DNA from: Mugil cephalus
Taxonomy: Eukaryota > Chordata > Actinopteri > Mugiliformes > Mugilidae
Assembly: GCF_022458985.1 (NCBI RefSeq)
Contig: NC_061781.1
Coordinates: 6,249,501 to 6,313,500 of the forward strand
Direction: 5' to 3'
DNA length: 64,000 bases
The notes under the pieces were generated by a model. The model ran no database searches and was not told where the DNA came from. It was given only the letters and a program-made list of their open reading frames with translations. Of this stretch, positions 48,891 through 62,365 are shown one piece after another (position 1 is the first letter of the stretch; the number at the start of each line of letters is the position of its first letter). Both the position numbers and the translations under genes were made by a program.

Positions 48891-51800
48891 AAAACTGTAC
48901 AACATAAATTAATCTTTCAAAATAAAATAATAATAGAAGCAGATATGTACACGAACTTCAATAGTAGTGTATATACCTGTAACGAGAGGATTTAATGTCT
49001 CAGCATTTGTGAACAAAAAGCTGGCAGTTTCTTAAACAGTTATGCAGTTCAAGGTGAGACAGCTGTTGCGGCCTCGTTTTGTCAGTAAAATACAAATTTT
49101 GATCCAAACCAAGACCTTTGTGTAACCCGAACAATTTTGCCAGATTAATATCATCTAGGTTTATGTTAACTGCAGACTGCAACAATATATATTTTTAACC
49201 CTTTAAGAAAAGAAATTTGTCAGTAACAGCTTTGGAACTGTAAGGCCAAAATAAACAACACCAGCTTCTGTCAAACCATGAGGCCGCAGCATGATGCTGC
49301 CTCCAACCTGTATTTATTATATAGACTGCATTTGACCTCGGTTCACTTCATGTTCTCCTGACAATACAGGCAGTTCTGACACTTCCTTAACACTGCATTC
49401 TGGCAAACAGTGTTTTGGATTGATCCTAACTTTGTGGGAAATTTGGATTTCAGGAAACCAAAATACACAAACAGTTGCATTGAAAACGGAGCATCATCAG
49501 TGAGTGTGGTCTGTTGTGTGTTTCACATGCTGGTGTTCTGTGCCTGAAAACATGTTCAGGTTGATCGAGCATCTGGGCCGCGTACAGAAGGCAGCATTTT
49601 AATGTATATGAGAGGATGCACTGCGGCTGCCTGACACCTCAGAAGGAGCCATTGGTTACGTTTCTAAAGATGCATCAGGTAAACACTTATAAGTCAAAAC
49701 ACAGATAAATAACCAACGTCCGAACAGATCCTAGAGTTATACACATTAATTTCATTTTGTCTGTATTACAGCTGTATGTCAGGCAGAATGACAATAAAGA
49801 TTGATTTGGTTTGATATAATTATTGGCTCATATTGCTCCAGGGAGCTAGTGAACTGTAGTCACCCTCTCTAACCGGTTTCAGCGCAGATGATTTGTGTTT
49901 CAGCGTGGATTTCTGTGTTCACACAAGCCCAAAAAAATCGCCCAACTAGATGTAAAACCACCCTGGCTGAAATCCCCAGCAGGAATTGATCATTTTACTT
50001 CAACCTAATAAAAACTGTCAACCACTGAGTAAACCAAAGGACTTTTAATATTCTGTCAGTGAACGCTTATGTTGTGGAACCCAGAAAACGTGTTGAGAGA
50101 AACCAGAAACTCGAATGCTGCATCCGGTTGCATCACATCTGGCATCGACAATAAATGTGCAATGCTCTGCAGCCTTTCTAAAATGGTATCGAGTGCCAGC
50201 AATAATGAAGGTTAACTCATCATTGGGTATCCCTTTTGGATTTTTAAACAAGAAAATAAAATAAATGGTCTTTAGACTTGTTATATGCAAGAGTTTATCT
50301 CTTCAAGCTATGTGTCCTAGTTGACCTGTCTATAGGGTTGGGGTTAGGGTTATTTGTCAGTATACACAACTGGTGTCGTTTAACTGGATGTGAAAACTAA
50401 ACAGTAAGGAAAACAAATGCTTTTAGGGCACCTTGTCGAAATAAAAATTAGTTCTTCTCTACAGCTGTTTTATGGGTTGACTGGTAAAGTAAGTAAAAGT
50501 TCATGAGCTCTTTCGGAGGGGACACAGCTGTTGCTATAAATCCGTTCAGAGTTTTTCAGGCACACATGCAACTTTTCCACATGGACGGACAGATACAAGA
50601 ATGAGATGTTCAGCCAAAAGGGACCCACTGTGTTAGTGTGCTGGTTTGCTCATACAGACACCCTGAACAAGAAAATAAGGCTGTGTTTAACCACCAGAGC
50701 CTCCTGTAGTCAGTGACTAAGACTGACACAGAAAGGGAAAATTTCTGCATCAGAATCATTGAGAATGCAACTCATCCTAACGTTCAGATCTTCCGTTAGC
50801 ATAATATCCTTTCATTATTGATGTAACTGAGCAGCTGGTTTTCATTATGTCAGTCACACACACGTAATTAAGAGTCACAGTCCCGTAAGAAGTGAAGTAA
50901 TAACACAACATGACAAATTAAGGGAACAGATAAACTATATTCTATTGCACATAGATATATTTTTATCACTACCTTCGAAGCTTAGCAGACTATAAATTAT
51001 TCCAGTTGAGAAATCTGCCTCGGAGACATCTGTCTGGTGGAAGTATGACTGACTTATTAAGAATCATAACGTGCTAGTCAGTGATAAAAAGAAACCCCTA
51101 AAAAAAAAAAAAAAAAAACCCTAAACACCTAAAAGATTCTCATTAAAATAATTATACACATTAAAAGCGAGTTTACAAACACATTAGAAACTTTTCCCTG
51201 TTAACAGAACAGCCCATCTGCTGGTTGGCTGTTCATTTCATTGTGGGCATACAAATGAAAATGCATGTGAGGTGAGTTGAAAGGACAATGCTAGACCCTC
51301 TCACAGTGGTAACAAAACAGTCACCAAACCGTCCCATCATTGTCTTGATTTTTACGTGGCCCTAAACTCTACCTTTCCTGCTTGATCTTTTAAATCTCAC
51401 CTACCAAACAGTTCTACGTGATAAGTACCGAGTCGCTAGCTCTTTCTGAAACTCTCAACAGCTGCTGCTGTTCTCACATTCCGTTTGGACGTGCATGTTA
51501 AATGCGATGCCAGGGTGGCCCCATTCAAAAGGTGACTTCAGCTTTAAGACTGACTGGGATGAGACATTTGTCTTTAGTTAGCCCCATCTCTTAACGCCTT
51601 GTTTTCCTGTGAGGCAACAACAGGGTGTTAATGAGCAACTACCACTTTTGAAGCTGCACTGAATTACTGTGGATAGCAACAAATCGTTTGGTATTCTTTG
51701 GTTTGGTTTCCACACGCCCTTGTGTGCTGTTTCTGGTCACCTCTGAGCTTTGAATGCGCGGTTGGCAGTAATTTCCTTCCCACTGTCTCTAACCGGTTTC

Positions 51801-52429
51801 TTGGAAAAATCACTCATCTTTGTGAATCCGCACTTTGTAACTGTAACCATGGTTTCGTCATTTTGACCGTGTGTAATACGTCCCATGCCGCTCACACAAA
51901 AACTAGTCTGAAAAACTCTAACTTTGACCCAGTGCAATAGTGTAACAAGAAGCTGTGAGACCCAAAAACCTCTCCTCATGACATCACCAGTCAGACATGA
52001 GAGGGCAGGGCCAGATGGGATAAACACATGTGCAATGCAAGAACCAGTCCAAGCTGCCCACGCAAGAGTAAAGACAGCCATTACCTCGTACCACTGCGGC
52101 GATTGAACTGATTTTTAAAAAGTTCCCTTTACAGTGACCCCTTGTTAGTCAGTGATGTTTGAGACAACTGATGAAAAGGAACCCCTAAGAAACAAGACAA
52201 TTAAGAACTTTAAAGTGAGAGAAACCTTGGGTTTAATTTCACCCTGATACTGAACCTCAGCCTCCACCCAGGCTTCTTGTGGCTTAAAAGACACATTTCT
52301 TCTCCTCTGCAGTCTCCTCCTGCGGCTTTGATGGATTGTCTCATTTTCCTGTCATCCACAGGAGAAGTGCTGTACATGCTGAATCAATGGTGATCCTAGC
52401 AGTTTTACTCAGCCCATAATTCCTCCTTC
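48891..52429. other. Intergenic, repeats and no gene
   Basis: A LINE 3' tail in sense orientation (GAATGACAATAAAGATTGA near 49788) and a poly-A run at about 51101-51118 are visible. The frames at 50045-50290, 51698-51940 and 51737-52081 are not recognised. Confidence 0.45.
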
Positions 52430-52481
52430 ACCTACTTCAGTGCCAAGCCTTTTACGCATTTATGGCTTTTTGGCGCAGTCA

Positions 52482-52495
52482 TTCTGACGTCAGCA
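52482..52495. promoter_or_regulatory. Maf recognition element (CRE-centred) in gene-poor region
   Basis: TTCTGACGTCAGCA matches the palindromic C-MARE TGCTGACGTCAGCA at 13 of 14 positions and contains a perfect CRE (TGACGTCA at 52485-52492). The flanks (TTTACGCATTTATGGC before, GCATGCTCATGGCAAAAATG after) are of mixed composition and not obviously repeat-derived, so this is a candidate enhancer. Function is inferred. Confidence 0.4.
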
Positions 52496-52519
52496 GCATG
52501 CTCATGGCAAAAATGTGGA

Positions 52520-53540
52520 GGGGGATTAGCAGGATTGATCTAGGACAATTTCTTTTTTCTTTTTCTTTTTTTTAAACTCATTTTCCTACATTCATCCCAC
52601 AGCCCTGTCTCTTTTAAAGACTTTTACAGGGAGTTGAGACTGCAAATAGAGGGATGTGTTATAAGTAGCGGGGGCAGCAGAGCACAGAAGCCAAACCTCA
52701 ATAACAACATTTCCTCTGCCTTAAGGGTTGTTTTTCTTTTCTTTTCTTTTTTTTTGTTTTAGTTAATTTTAAAGGACTGTATTTGCTCCTCAGCCTAAGG
52801 CATCAGAGAGAGAGAAAAAAAAAAAGTTTTCCCCTTTACCTACTGGGTACATTGCTTTAGCTACTGGGTGGATCTACAGTACAGTTTGAAAAGTCTTTAT
52901 TCTTGTTAATCTGTTGCTCAATGTGGACAAATGCCAAATCATTGCACAATAAGCAAAGCAAAGTATTAAATCTGTTACAGCTACAGTTTCTTGAAAATCC
53001 TTCTGTCTGTTACTGTCCATAAACCACACCTGTTGTGTAGAGAGTTCTGTACAGTGATGCACCAAAAAGGTAATTTTGTATTTAAAAGGCTGCATATCTG
53101 AAGAGTACTGGCTTTTACTGGATTTGAACAAGACAGATGCTCCAGTTAGCATGGACAAGAGGATTACAGCAGTCGTTATCTTTTTCATGTGGGTGGTGCA
53201 TCAGTAGGATATACTTTACAGTTCAAACTCGTAGACTCATAAAACTACACTTGTTAACACTTTCAGCGCTTTAAGTTCAAAGACAATAAATCAAGATGTT
53301 ATTGCAGTCGTGCGAGTGGCTGCAAAATCCAGGTTTCCAAACGAGCTTCAAATGCCTCTTGCATGAAAAAGCAGTTCTGACACGGCCCTAAGCCACCTGT
53401 TTTGTCAAGAAGACACACGGCAGAAGCTGTTGTTTCGGGACGGAAACCTGGGACAGATAATCATCTCTGAGTCCCGCCATCCCTGCACCCAGCCCCCGAT
53501 ACCCTCACCACCGCCATCTGCTCAGGGGGTAGGGCTGTCT
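52520..53540. other. Spacer, no gene recognised
   Basis: T-rich tracts (for example TTTTCTTTTCTTTTCTTTT near 52730) and AT-rich sequence. The minus-strand frame 53188-52874 has a hydrophobic start but no family resemblance or supporting splice structure. Confidence 0.4.
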
Positions 53541-53554
53541 GTTTCCATGGTAAC
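53541..53554. promoter_or_regulatory. RFX X-box (GTTTCCATGGTAAC)
   Basis: This fits the symmetrical RFX consensus GTTnCCATGGnAAC at every fixed position. It lies in a locally C-rich 150-bp stretch (53470-53620) in an otherwise AT-rich desert, which suggests a regulatory element rather than chance. No nearby gene start was identified. Confidence 0.45.
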
Positions 53555-55825
53555 TCAGTACCCCTCCTCCCCACAAGCACCCTGCTTCTTTTGTGTGTCC
53601 CACGTGCAGCCTGTTCTAACTGTAACCCAACCATGCTGCTGAGGGGTACTGGTGTTGACTGCACGAGGGGAACAAGGGGTTTCATGAGAGGATCTGTTTT
53701 GTAGGATTCCGTGCCACAGATGTTACACACGAGGTGGGTTTAGGACAATCTGCACAAAAAGAAGAAGAAGAAAAAGACTGCAGAAAACACTGTACAACAC
53801 AAATGTCAGAGGGTACCTCACTTTGGAGAACATCTTCCCCCTCCCCCAAGCAAAAGAAAGGTGACCTTGCAAATTAGGCCCTTCCACCCCCCTCACCCCC
53901 CCCGGGTGCCGAGTCACCCTGTGCACAGAAGTGAGATAGGCAGGAATAGGAAGCAGTAAACCTGCAAGGAAGGAGCAGTAAACAGGAAGAGAAAAATTCT
54001 GAGGCTGCACAAAGGACATCTTAAAGTTGCCTTTAAAGGATTACACCCTAAAAGTCACACAGTCCGTTGAGATGCAGAAATTACAACTTAATGGCCTATT
54101 TCGATTAATCAATACACTGTAGTTTGCTCTTGTGTGAAAGGGTTAAAAATATTTTGACTTCCAAAGTTATATATATATATATATATTATTCCAAATGCCA
54201 AAAAAGTGTGGTTATAGTGCTGTAATTACATTTACTTTCCTTGGCAAGACACCTCTGGCTATTTTTGCAACGTACAGTGTGGGAGTGTGATATAAAGCAC
54301 AGATTTTAGGCCTGTAAGCACATTTTCCTGTCCAGACTGTTTTTGTCTTTTACGATGCAGGCATGTGAGATTACAGCGGCGTCTGAAAAACAAGTGATAA
54401 TAAGTTCAGTCCCGTTGCCGCTGATATATTATGGGGTTAAGTTAAAGTGAGTTACTCTGATCTGAAGCAGAACCTTATTAGGCACTTTTTGGTATGAAAC
54501 ACGCTCTGAAACAAAAAATGTCAAAGTATAGTCTCCTGCAGAATATTCCTTTTATTGTGCTCAGTTAAATAATTACCGCAAACGTACAGTGATCTGTGCC
54601 TGGAAATAATTCCTTTGTATTCTTGTTTCTGTGTGAAGGGTCACATAAACTAAGAAATAAACTGGATAAAAATAAAACCAGAGAGGTGAAAGAAAAAAAA
54701 CAAAACAAAAAACTGACAACCGACAGCCAGGCTGCAGGACAAAGGAATTCCACCATGGCCCACTGCGAAGACACAGGCAGTCATTTTTCTCAAGTCATCT
54801 TGGACGGTTGCCAGGTTAACCTTGTGCTAATGCCATTTAATACAATGAGTTGTGCCCTTTGTGCATTTTCCAGCAAGCGCTGGCAGGGAGACCGCCTCAA
54901 GAATGCAAGTTAAAAAATTAAAACCTGCAAGAGCATGCAGCAAGGACTCCTACTGTCACCAAGACTGGTCTGTACAGTAGCTACGTGTTTGTGCATCTTA
55001 TGTAGTCCATCTAATACAGAGAAAATGGAAATCCTGCATAGTATATACGTCACATAGTGATGAATAAACACACTTCAAAGTGTAGTTAGGAAACAGTCTG
55101 TCACAGATTGAGGAAGACACTTTTTTTTCTCCATTTTCTTGACCCTTGAGGACTTCAGCTCCTTGCTGCTGTCAAAAGAGGAACATTCCGGCTTGCCCAG
55201 TACAACTTGCTTAAGCATTCAAACACAAAACCATTTCTTTACTCACTCTTTCTTCAAAAAGTGTGTGTGTGCCTGTACACACGCATGCATTGTGTGTGTC
55301 AATAATACAAACATCACAAGGGCGATGATTCACATCTGGTGGGGTTCTGAAGCAAACAAGTGGGCAACTCTCGAGCAAAGGCCTTTCACCTCTTCTGCTG
55401 AGCACCATGTCGCAACATCACATTCGTGAAGATGATGTATGTGTTTTCCTGCATACAAGCACCAACCTAGTATAGAGATGTTTTGAGTAGAACCAGTTAC
55501 TAAAGTAGTGGTGTGAGACCATATCCAAGAGTGGAAAGATAATAAAATGCTATTTGTGTTTTCAGACACGTCAAGCCACTGAAACACCACAATGGCAGAG
55601 AGTGTCAAAGCCTCCTCCGTTGGGTAATCACAGCCCACTTGAGCAAGCCTGGCTGTATGTCATAAATCAGCATTCACACTAATGTCAGTTTATCCACCAA
55701 CACTTCAGTGCATAAAAATTATATATCTACATAGTGGATAGGAGGCTGTTTTAAGGGGGGAGGAAATCTGTTTTCCATCTTACACGACCACTGACAGTCT
55801 GATGGCTGAAAATAGAGAAGAAACT
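53555..55825. other. Spacer, no gene recognised
   Basis: Contains a short (AT)n tract at about 54170-54186 and C-rich runs near 53880-53910. Open frames such as 54596-54913 and 55330-55638 show no known motifs. Confidence 0.4.
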
Positions 55826-55921
55826 AAAAAGCGTTTAAGAAAAGCAGCTGGACCAGTTGCTTTCCTAAAACGCTTTTTGGTAATACCACGATCTGGATGA
55901 CAGAGAACCTTCACAGACAAT
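55826..55921. repeat. Fold-back copy of the TGTCTGTGAAGG repeat, reversed
   Basis: AAAAAGCGTTTAAGAAAAGC (55826-55845) and GCTTTCCTAAAACGCTTTTT (to about 55878) form an imperfect hairpin around CAGCTGGACCAGTT. ATCTGGATGACAGAGAACC and TTCACAGACAA follow, the reverse of the head seen at 38943 and 46041. Confidence 0.75.
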
Positions 55922-57300
55922 ACAGAGGAAACTACTAATTTTCTAATAGTGGTTTGATCTCGAACTCAGCAACACCCTGGATCTGACTATGCATTTGATA
56001 AATGTACGCCAACAAGTCTGTTTTCTTAGTAGGTTATTTTGACCTGAAAATGCCACCTTGTGTCAACGACAGCACTGTGTTCTTTACGAGGGCGAAAGTG
56101 AAAAATACCCATTAGTTCAAAAGGGTATTACAATAAAGAAACAATGAGCGCAGTTGTGTCATTGTGATGTCTGACCTCGATATGTGCTCGGACACAAGTG
56201 TTTTTCAGGATAAACTGTTGATGGGGACATACACATCTGAGCTCGTAGTCTGAAGGAGCCATGAGGCCAGGCGGCTAAGCCTCCACATTATCTCTCTCTG
56301 TCATTTGGACTGTGGTTTACCAGGGCACCCCACATTACACCATATGAATAAAAGCATGCTTGTGGTTCACAATAGAGCCCCGGCTGCACCCCGAGAAGGG
56401 GGAAGGGCTTTGCATTCCTCTACTGACCTCCTGTTTGCAGCAGATATTAAACAATAACTGCTGCTCTTTTTGTGCCTTCGCCTGTTATCAAGAAAAAGAC
56501 ACTAAGCTCAACGGTCTTCAGGGTTTGCGGAGTAGATGTGCCTGGTCTGCGATGACTGGCATTTCAGGAGATCCAGGAAGAACAATGTGCTCATTCAGTC
56601 TGAGCGACTACCTCGGTAGGGTGATGCTGACTCGATGCCTGCGATATTTAATCTCGGCGACCGCACATACCTCATTTTAGTCGCTTCTCTGAGTAAAGTG
56701 CAACGTCAGCCAACTTGAAATTCTGCTGGAAATCTCCCCTTTGATTGAGTGCACGGCTACTCTTGGGCACACGGTGGATGCCAAGTCTCTCCTCTAGAAT
56801 AAAAGTCCATATAGTGCTGAGTTCAGACAGCTCACTGTTTCACTTACTTTTTTTGATTCACGGCAGGATTGGTCCTGATTTGGCACAAAAACCCTGGCTT
56901 CAAATGGCACTGCCACTCTTTTGGTCCTTAGTGACTGGTAAGGGTTCAGATGAAGCAGCCCAGGAAACATGTGTTCCCCCCATGGCAAAAAAAGTGTGAC
57001 ACTGAGGGAGGGGGACTCACAGTTGCAGCAATTTCCGACCATCTACACGAGCAGGAAGAGGGACTCCAGCATGTTGCATGTTATTATTCCAAAGTAAGAC
57101 TTCATGATGAGATTGCAATCTTTGCTTGGTGTGCTACGCAGTGTGGGTTGATGCACACAGTCAGTTCCTAACATGAAGTGCATTAAATAGCTTTGCATGT
57201 TTATTCTCTTTGATTATAATAGTATATTTTAAATACTAGTGTTTAGTCTTCGATTTACTAGACAGGATATTTGTATTGTCTTTTTTATTTTTTATTCTGA
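55922..57300. other. Spacer, no gene recognised
   Basis: Open frames at 56360-56680, 56745-56999 and 56950-57171 lack recognisable domains. Composition is mixed and no repeat was identified with confidence. Confidence 0.4.
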
Positions 57301-57900
57301 GTGCTTCTGCTGGCACAGATTTCAGCAACAACTGAGTATTCTCGGGCCCCGAAGCTAAGATTGCATCAGGAATGCTGGCAGTTGATGGTTTTTCTTCCAC
57401 TCCGCAGACAGGGGGTGGGGTGCCTAAAACTGGGAGGAGAAAGGAGGGGGCTGTTTGGGAATATTCTTTGTCCTCGCCTCTCAGTACCGCACACGACTGG
57501 AGAAGGACGCAGGGCTCCTCGCTAGGAAAGAGCTGGATGGCTTGATATCAGAGGGAAGGGACTTTTGTAAAAAAATAAATAGATAAAATAAAATACCAGA
57601 AAACAACGGCTCTCTTTTTACACCTCTGATGAGACGGAGGACCTACAACACGCAAGTGAAGGTAAAGTGGCACACAAACAAAGCGTGGCGGCGGCGCACA
57701 GACGCGGCAGCATCCCCCGTCCTAGCAGTTCTGCTAACCGCTCTGCTTTAAATCTTTTGAAAGTTTTAAATCTGAACTCTTGCGTCGCATGCACCCACAG
57801 TTGTTTTTCTAAACGTCTGAATGCCAGTCCCGGTCTTGTAGCAGCCGGTGTTCACGATCCCAGTGTTTCTAGACGCAGCGTATAGACGCCGAGTTAAGTT
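57301..57900 (+). promoter_or_regulatory. Candidate promoter / leader exon for the connexin gene
   Basis: Relatively CpG-rich for this region (57480-57530 and 57680-57900), with a donor-like AAGTGAAG/GTAAAG at 57661. The connexin coding exon has an acceptor 30 bp before its ATG, so a non-coding first exon is required upstream; this is the best-looking candidate in the window, 4.7 kb away. Weak evidence. Confidence 0.28.
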
Positions 57901-58185
57901 TACGCGCACACGGCTGGAAGGCGGCAGCGTTGATTAAAGCACGCAAATGTGGCGCATTGTGAGGAGCTTACGGCACATTTGGCTAGAATTTGCAGGCATC
58001 GGTGCCAAGTGTAACAGTAACATACACAGTATTTAGCGTTTTTATCAAGAATCCCGGTGATACCAGCTGGATAGGGAGATGGAGGGACGCGTTGGGACGG
58101 CGTCTTGTTTTTTTTCCCACTAGGAAGTTGCGCACACCCCGCTTACACAATCGTGCATCCGTCTCTTAAAGTTTCGTCACACTCC

Positions 58186-58204
58186 GTGTGTGTGTGTGTG
58201 TGTG

Positions 58205-58265
<61 letters not shown>

Positions 58266-58283
58266 ATGTGTGTGTATATATAT
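58186..58283. repeat. Compound (TG)n(TA)n microsatellite
   Basis: GTGTGTGTG leads into a long TATATA run with two interruptions and back to TGTGTG. The overlapping frames on both strands are artefacts. Confidence 0.97.
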
Positions 58284-60714
58284 TGCGCAACTCTAGCTTC
58301 ATAATCCTTCGATATAATGCAATGCAGTGGGAGCATGTGGCGCACCACGGTGACGCCGTGTCATTTTTGCCACGAGGAGGATTTTTCCCCCCTGTATACC
58401 CCAAATAAGGCTAGTTTTCATTTCATAGCATCAGGTTTAATTCCGGGGCAAGGGAGGATTAAACAGTAACAGGCCCATGCCTTTATATTCTACGATTCTT
58501 TATTTATTTATTTATTTTTGCTTTTCAAAGGGTTTTGTATTCAAGAAACGCTAACATTGCATTAAAACGTTTAGTAAGTAATAGTGATGCCAGGAGAAGT
58601 TTTATTTTTATTGTTTAGTTTTGCCCACACTCCTCACCAGAAGTCACTGCCTGGTCTGACTTATCCTCGGGTTTATTTTTTCCCCCGGCTGTTTTCCCTC
58701 CTCGGGCCCAGGGCCCCCACGGCTCAAGGGCTTCGGGATCCAGCAGAGCTAACTAGACTCCCAGATGTGAGAGTCACAAAAGCCCCTCTGTTCTGCAGAG
58801 CTCGGGCGGTGTTGAAAACTAGCTTGGAAGCAGACTGTTTTGTGTCAAGTGCTACAGATAGGACCCGGACTGCCTCAGGACAGAGGGCAGAATTTGCGAC
58901 GTGGAAGGAGGAAAAACGCACATGAGAAAACAGAGCCACCCAGAATTGGCATTCTCTGTATGGCAGATGATGTTAAAGGACACAGTATCTGGGTTCTTTT
59001 AAATTGTAGGAAAGCTGAAACACTGAAACACAGCCATTCTCTCCCTGCTGCCGAAATTTCTGCAGGTTTTGCTATGTGAAAGTATAGCAAGCTGGAAAAG
59101 GTTGTGGCTCTTGTGATGGTCAAGGAACGGCTGACTGTTGACAACGGACCAAGAGTCTTTCTAGTCCTTTCCAGCCCTTTTTGTTTAGACACTGAGACAT
59201 GTCACGAAGTGCTTTTCCCTGGACAGAGTCTGATAAGAGTTTTGGTATGCATCTCAAACAGCCTGATGGGACAGGCAGATTCAGGCTACGTTAACTGATG
59301 TTATCTCGATGTGGGAGCGAAGCAGTTGTTCAGGTGTGACAGTTTGGATGCAGGATGCAGATGCACTTGGGCTACACTCCAGTAAACCACAGACGAATGA
59401 TAATGAATGTAGTAAACATCATGAGAGAGAATGATTCAGACATTTCCCATAAATACTGGATTGGGTGATCTGAGTTTAGGGCTAGACATCAACACTGATT
59501 TCCTGAATTGATTCGCTTCACAGGGTCTTGATATTTTTTCGAGCTGAAGTAAGATTTGTGGCATTTCCACAACCTTTTCCCTGAAGTTTCTTCCATCTTG
59601 CATATGGCCATGGCCCTGTGCAGCTCTAGTCTATAGTCCTACTTTAAACATCCAATCAGCTTTCAGGCCTGGCTGTGCTCTCAGGGTTGTAGCTTCCGTC
59701 ATGTCTTATCTCATGAGATTTGTGAGTCGACATGTGATTTGAGATTTGATGGAGGATGTTCTATTAATTGATTTAGGATCTTTTAAATCAAGACAGCAAA
59801 ACTGTTTTTAAAACACAAATGCTACGACCATTGCTCCTCTGGAAATCAAGTCAACGCTTGACTCGGTAGTCGCCGGTGGCGCCAAAGCGAAATGTCCCCA
59901 GTTGGGTAGGGGACATTTGTGGAGATCAACAGGACAGTGCAGGTTGTTGTACACTCCAGTGTGTTTAAAATGCAAAACTCACCAGCAGAACGTGACCGCT
60001 TGATTGCACAAGACAAACACCGAACTCACCCAAGAACCCGAAGGCGATTAACCTGAAACGGATCATTCGTCACGTTGTTACCTGAGTTTCTGCTGCATAA
60101 AACTAGTGTTTATTTTACCCTTACCTTTATTTACCTAGGGATGGTTTCTTACAAACTGACAACCATCAAAATACCGCGCACACCTTCAAGTCACCCAGTA
60201 CAAACATCTTTTTAAGCTGTGGGAGTCTCTGCGTTGGGTAGTCATGGGATCATCGAGCTGCGCTCCTCTTTTCCCTTATTTGGTGCAGTTGAAATAAAGC
60301 TGTCGTTTCTTGGCAGCGTAGCATATTGCTGCAGATTTGACAACAGAGCCTCCTCAATTTATTTTAGGGGCACCCCGATAGGCAGAAGCGCATTTCTCTG
60401 TGGAGACATTCTAATCACTGAAAGGGAACACCATAAATATTACAGAGCTGCCCACTTCCTGTGACAGGCTGAATAATGTCAGGCTTTCATGTCCAACACT
60501 TAAGTGAGTCTGTTAGGCTGAACGGCGCAAAACACTGTCACTTCACATGACTCAATAGTCCTCTTGTCGAGTTGAAGTAAGAATTTTAGCGCTATAATGA
60601 AGTGTGTGTTATAATTACACTGATAATGCACTTATGGCTTTTGTGTTTGAGGCCAAATCACATTAATCTTGACTAGTAAGTGTCTACCGAAGGGAACACT
60701 GGTAACTACAGTGT
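58284..60714. other. Spacer upstream of the connexin gene, no gene recognised
   Basis: Frames at 58584-58925, 58875-59192 and 60219-60464 show no known family. A TTTA tract sits at 58498-58517. Probably intron or 5' flank of the connexin gene. Confidence 0.4.
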
Positions 60715-60965
60715 GTGTGTTTTCCATTTCCATTAGTTTTTCGCTAAATAAAAGCGATACTTCTGAAATTTCAATTGCATTTTGTATGTGTTTCCATTGA
60801 AAAGTGTTTTGTGAATGAGCTGTAACTTTCGCAAAGTCTCATCTCGCAATATCCCATAATTTTCATCATGCAAGACATCACTTTGAGGAAATGGTGTTTC
60901 CATTACCAGTTTTTATTGCGATATGTAGGTGTTGCACATATCTAGGGGTAATGGAAACGCAGCCA
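60715..60965. repeat. MITE-like element with TTTCCATTA/TAATGGAAA ends
   Basis: TTTCCATTTCCATTAG at the left and GGGGTAATGGAAACGCAGCC at the right are inverted ends. Inside are GTTTCCATTGAAAAG, TCTCGCAATATC and TTTATTGCGATATGTAGG, blocks of a non-autonomous DNA element I recognise from fish genomes. No coding capacity. Confidence 0.65.
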
Positions 60966-61469
60966 ATGAGTGACTGGTTGACTTTAGCCCATGGTGGACA
61001 GTAAAGGTGGATGGTTGCATCCAGTGGCAGTTTAGGGTTGCAGCAAGGTAGCTGTTTTATGAATGTAGGTAGGTTCCCAACCCGTTGTCGTGGAAATTAC
61101 TGGCAGCTGATCAAATGGGTTTTGTACACCTTTTTCTGGTTTAGTAATGGCTCTACCGTCTTTACTGTTGTGTCAAAGACGGTTCAAGCCTAAAATTAGC
61201 CTGCAGATGTTTTTTTCCCCCTCAAGTTTAAAATAAACGCTCCAGTGTTTTCTACCTACCTGGCAAAAGTGCAGCAGTGTAGTTTATATTGGTGGATAAT
61301 TACGCAGAACAATTTGTTCATACAGTTTGTCACCAATGGTGTGAAACCCCAGGAATGCTTACTGTCTTTGAACAAAAAGCTCAAGGCACTGGTCATGATT
61401 ATGACAACCTTTCTAATGTTGTGTAGTTCTCTCTTGTGCCTCCGACACAGTTGTGACTCATCAGAGAGT

Positions 61470-61745
61470 GGACATGGGTCTTCTGAGGGTGTCCTGTGGT
61501 ATCTGGCAGCAGGATGCTGTTAATGGGGCCCTTTGGGTCCTGTGGGTTGAGGGGAGGGACCTCTGTGGATCATCCCACAGATACTTGTTCAGTTTGGGAT
61601 CTAGTGAATTTGGAGACTAGGTCTAGGACTATGGGGGGGGGGCTGATCTGGTCTAAGTGGGTGGCAAAACACTGCATTGTTCCAAGCTGATCAATGTTAT
61701 TTACTTCTCCTGTCAGTGGTTTTAGTTGCTGATCAGGGTACAATT
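61470..61745. repeat. Dispersed teleost repeat (GAGGGTGTCCTGTGGTATCTGGC)
   Basis: GAGGGTGTCCTGTGGTATC, GGGCCCTTTGGGTCCTGTGG, CATCCCACAGATAC, TTGGGATCTAGTGAATTTGG and CTGTCAGTGGTTTTAG then GCTGATCAGG are successive blocks of a repeat very common in teleosts. The overlapping open frame is not a gene. Confidence 0.75.
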
Positions 61746-62365
61746 ACAGCGATGTATTTTGTTTGACGGAGAAAAAATATACTGGAGTTTTTAAAAAAAA
61801 AATTTTACAACTTCTAGTCACGCAGAATGGTCTTCTTTTCATGGCTGGAAAAGTGTAATAATCTGGATTGTGGTCACTGATTTGTAGGGTCTAAACAACA
61901 CTGGATATTTACTCGGACTACACAGTGACATGTCAGTGCTCGCCTAAAAAAAAAAATAGGGGGACATGAGCATTGGTTTTTCAGAGTGCGTTGTTTTTCA
62001 TGTACCCTATTTACAACATAAGGAATCGAACGGCCATGTCCAGAATGTGAAATGAATTTCTGCTATATTTAGTCTCATCAGGTCATTTCAGGAAGCATTT
62101 CCTGATCATACCTGCTTGCATTGAAACAATGGCTCCCCCTTGTGGCTACTTGTGCAATAACATGGTCAAGATGAACAATTTTATGTGACCATTCAGTAAG
62201 ACTGCCTTCTGACATGTTCTATTAAGCTTAAAGTCTTTCAGTGACTCAAACCCTTTACATGTCTTCTGCCTTCACTTTGCACTTTGCATTTAAAGATTAA
62301 GTCTGAATACACACCCTTTTCTCTTGTCTGCACAGGTTTGAGAGCGTCCCTGTTCCACAGGCAAA

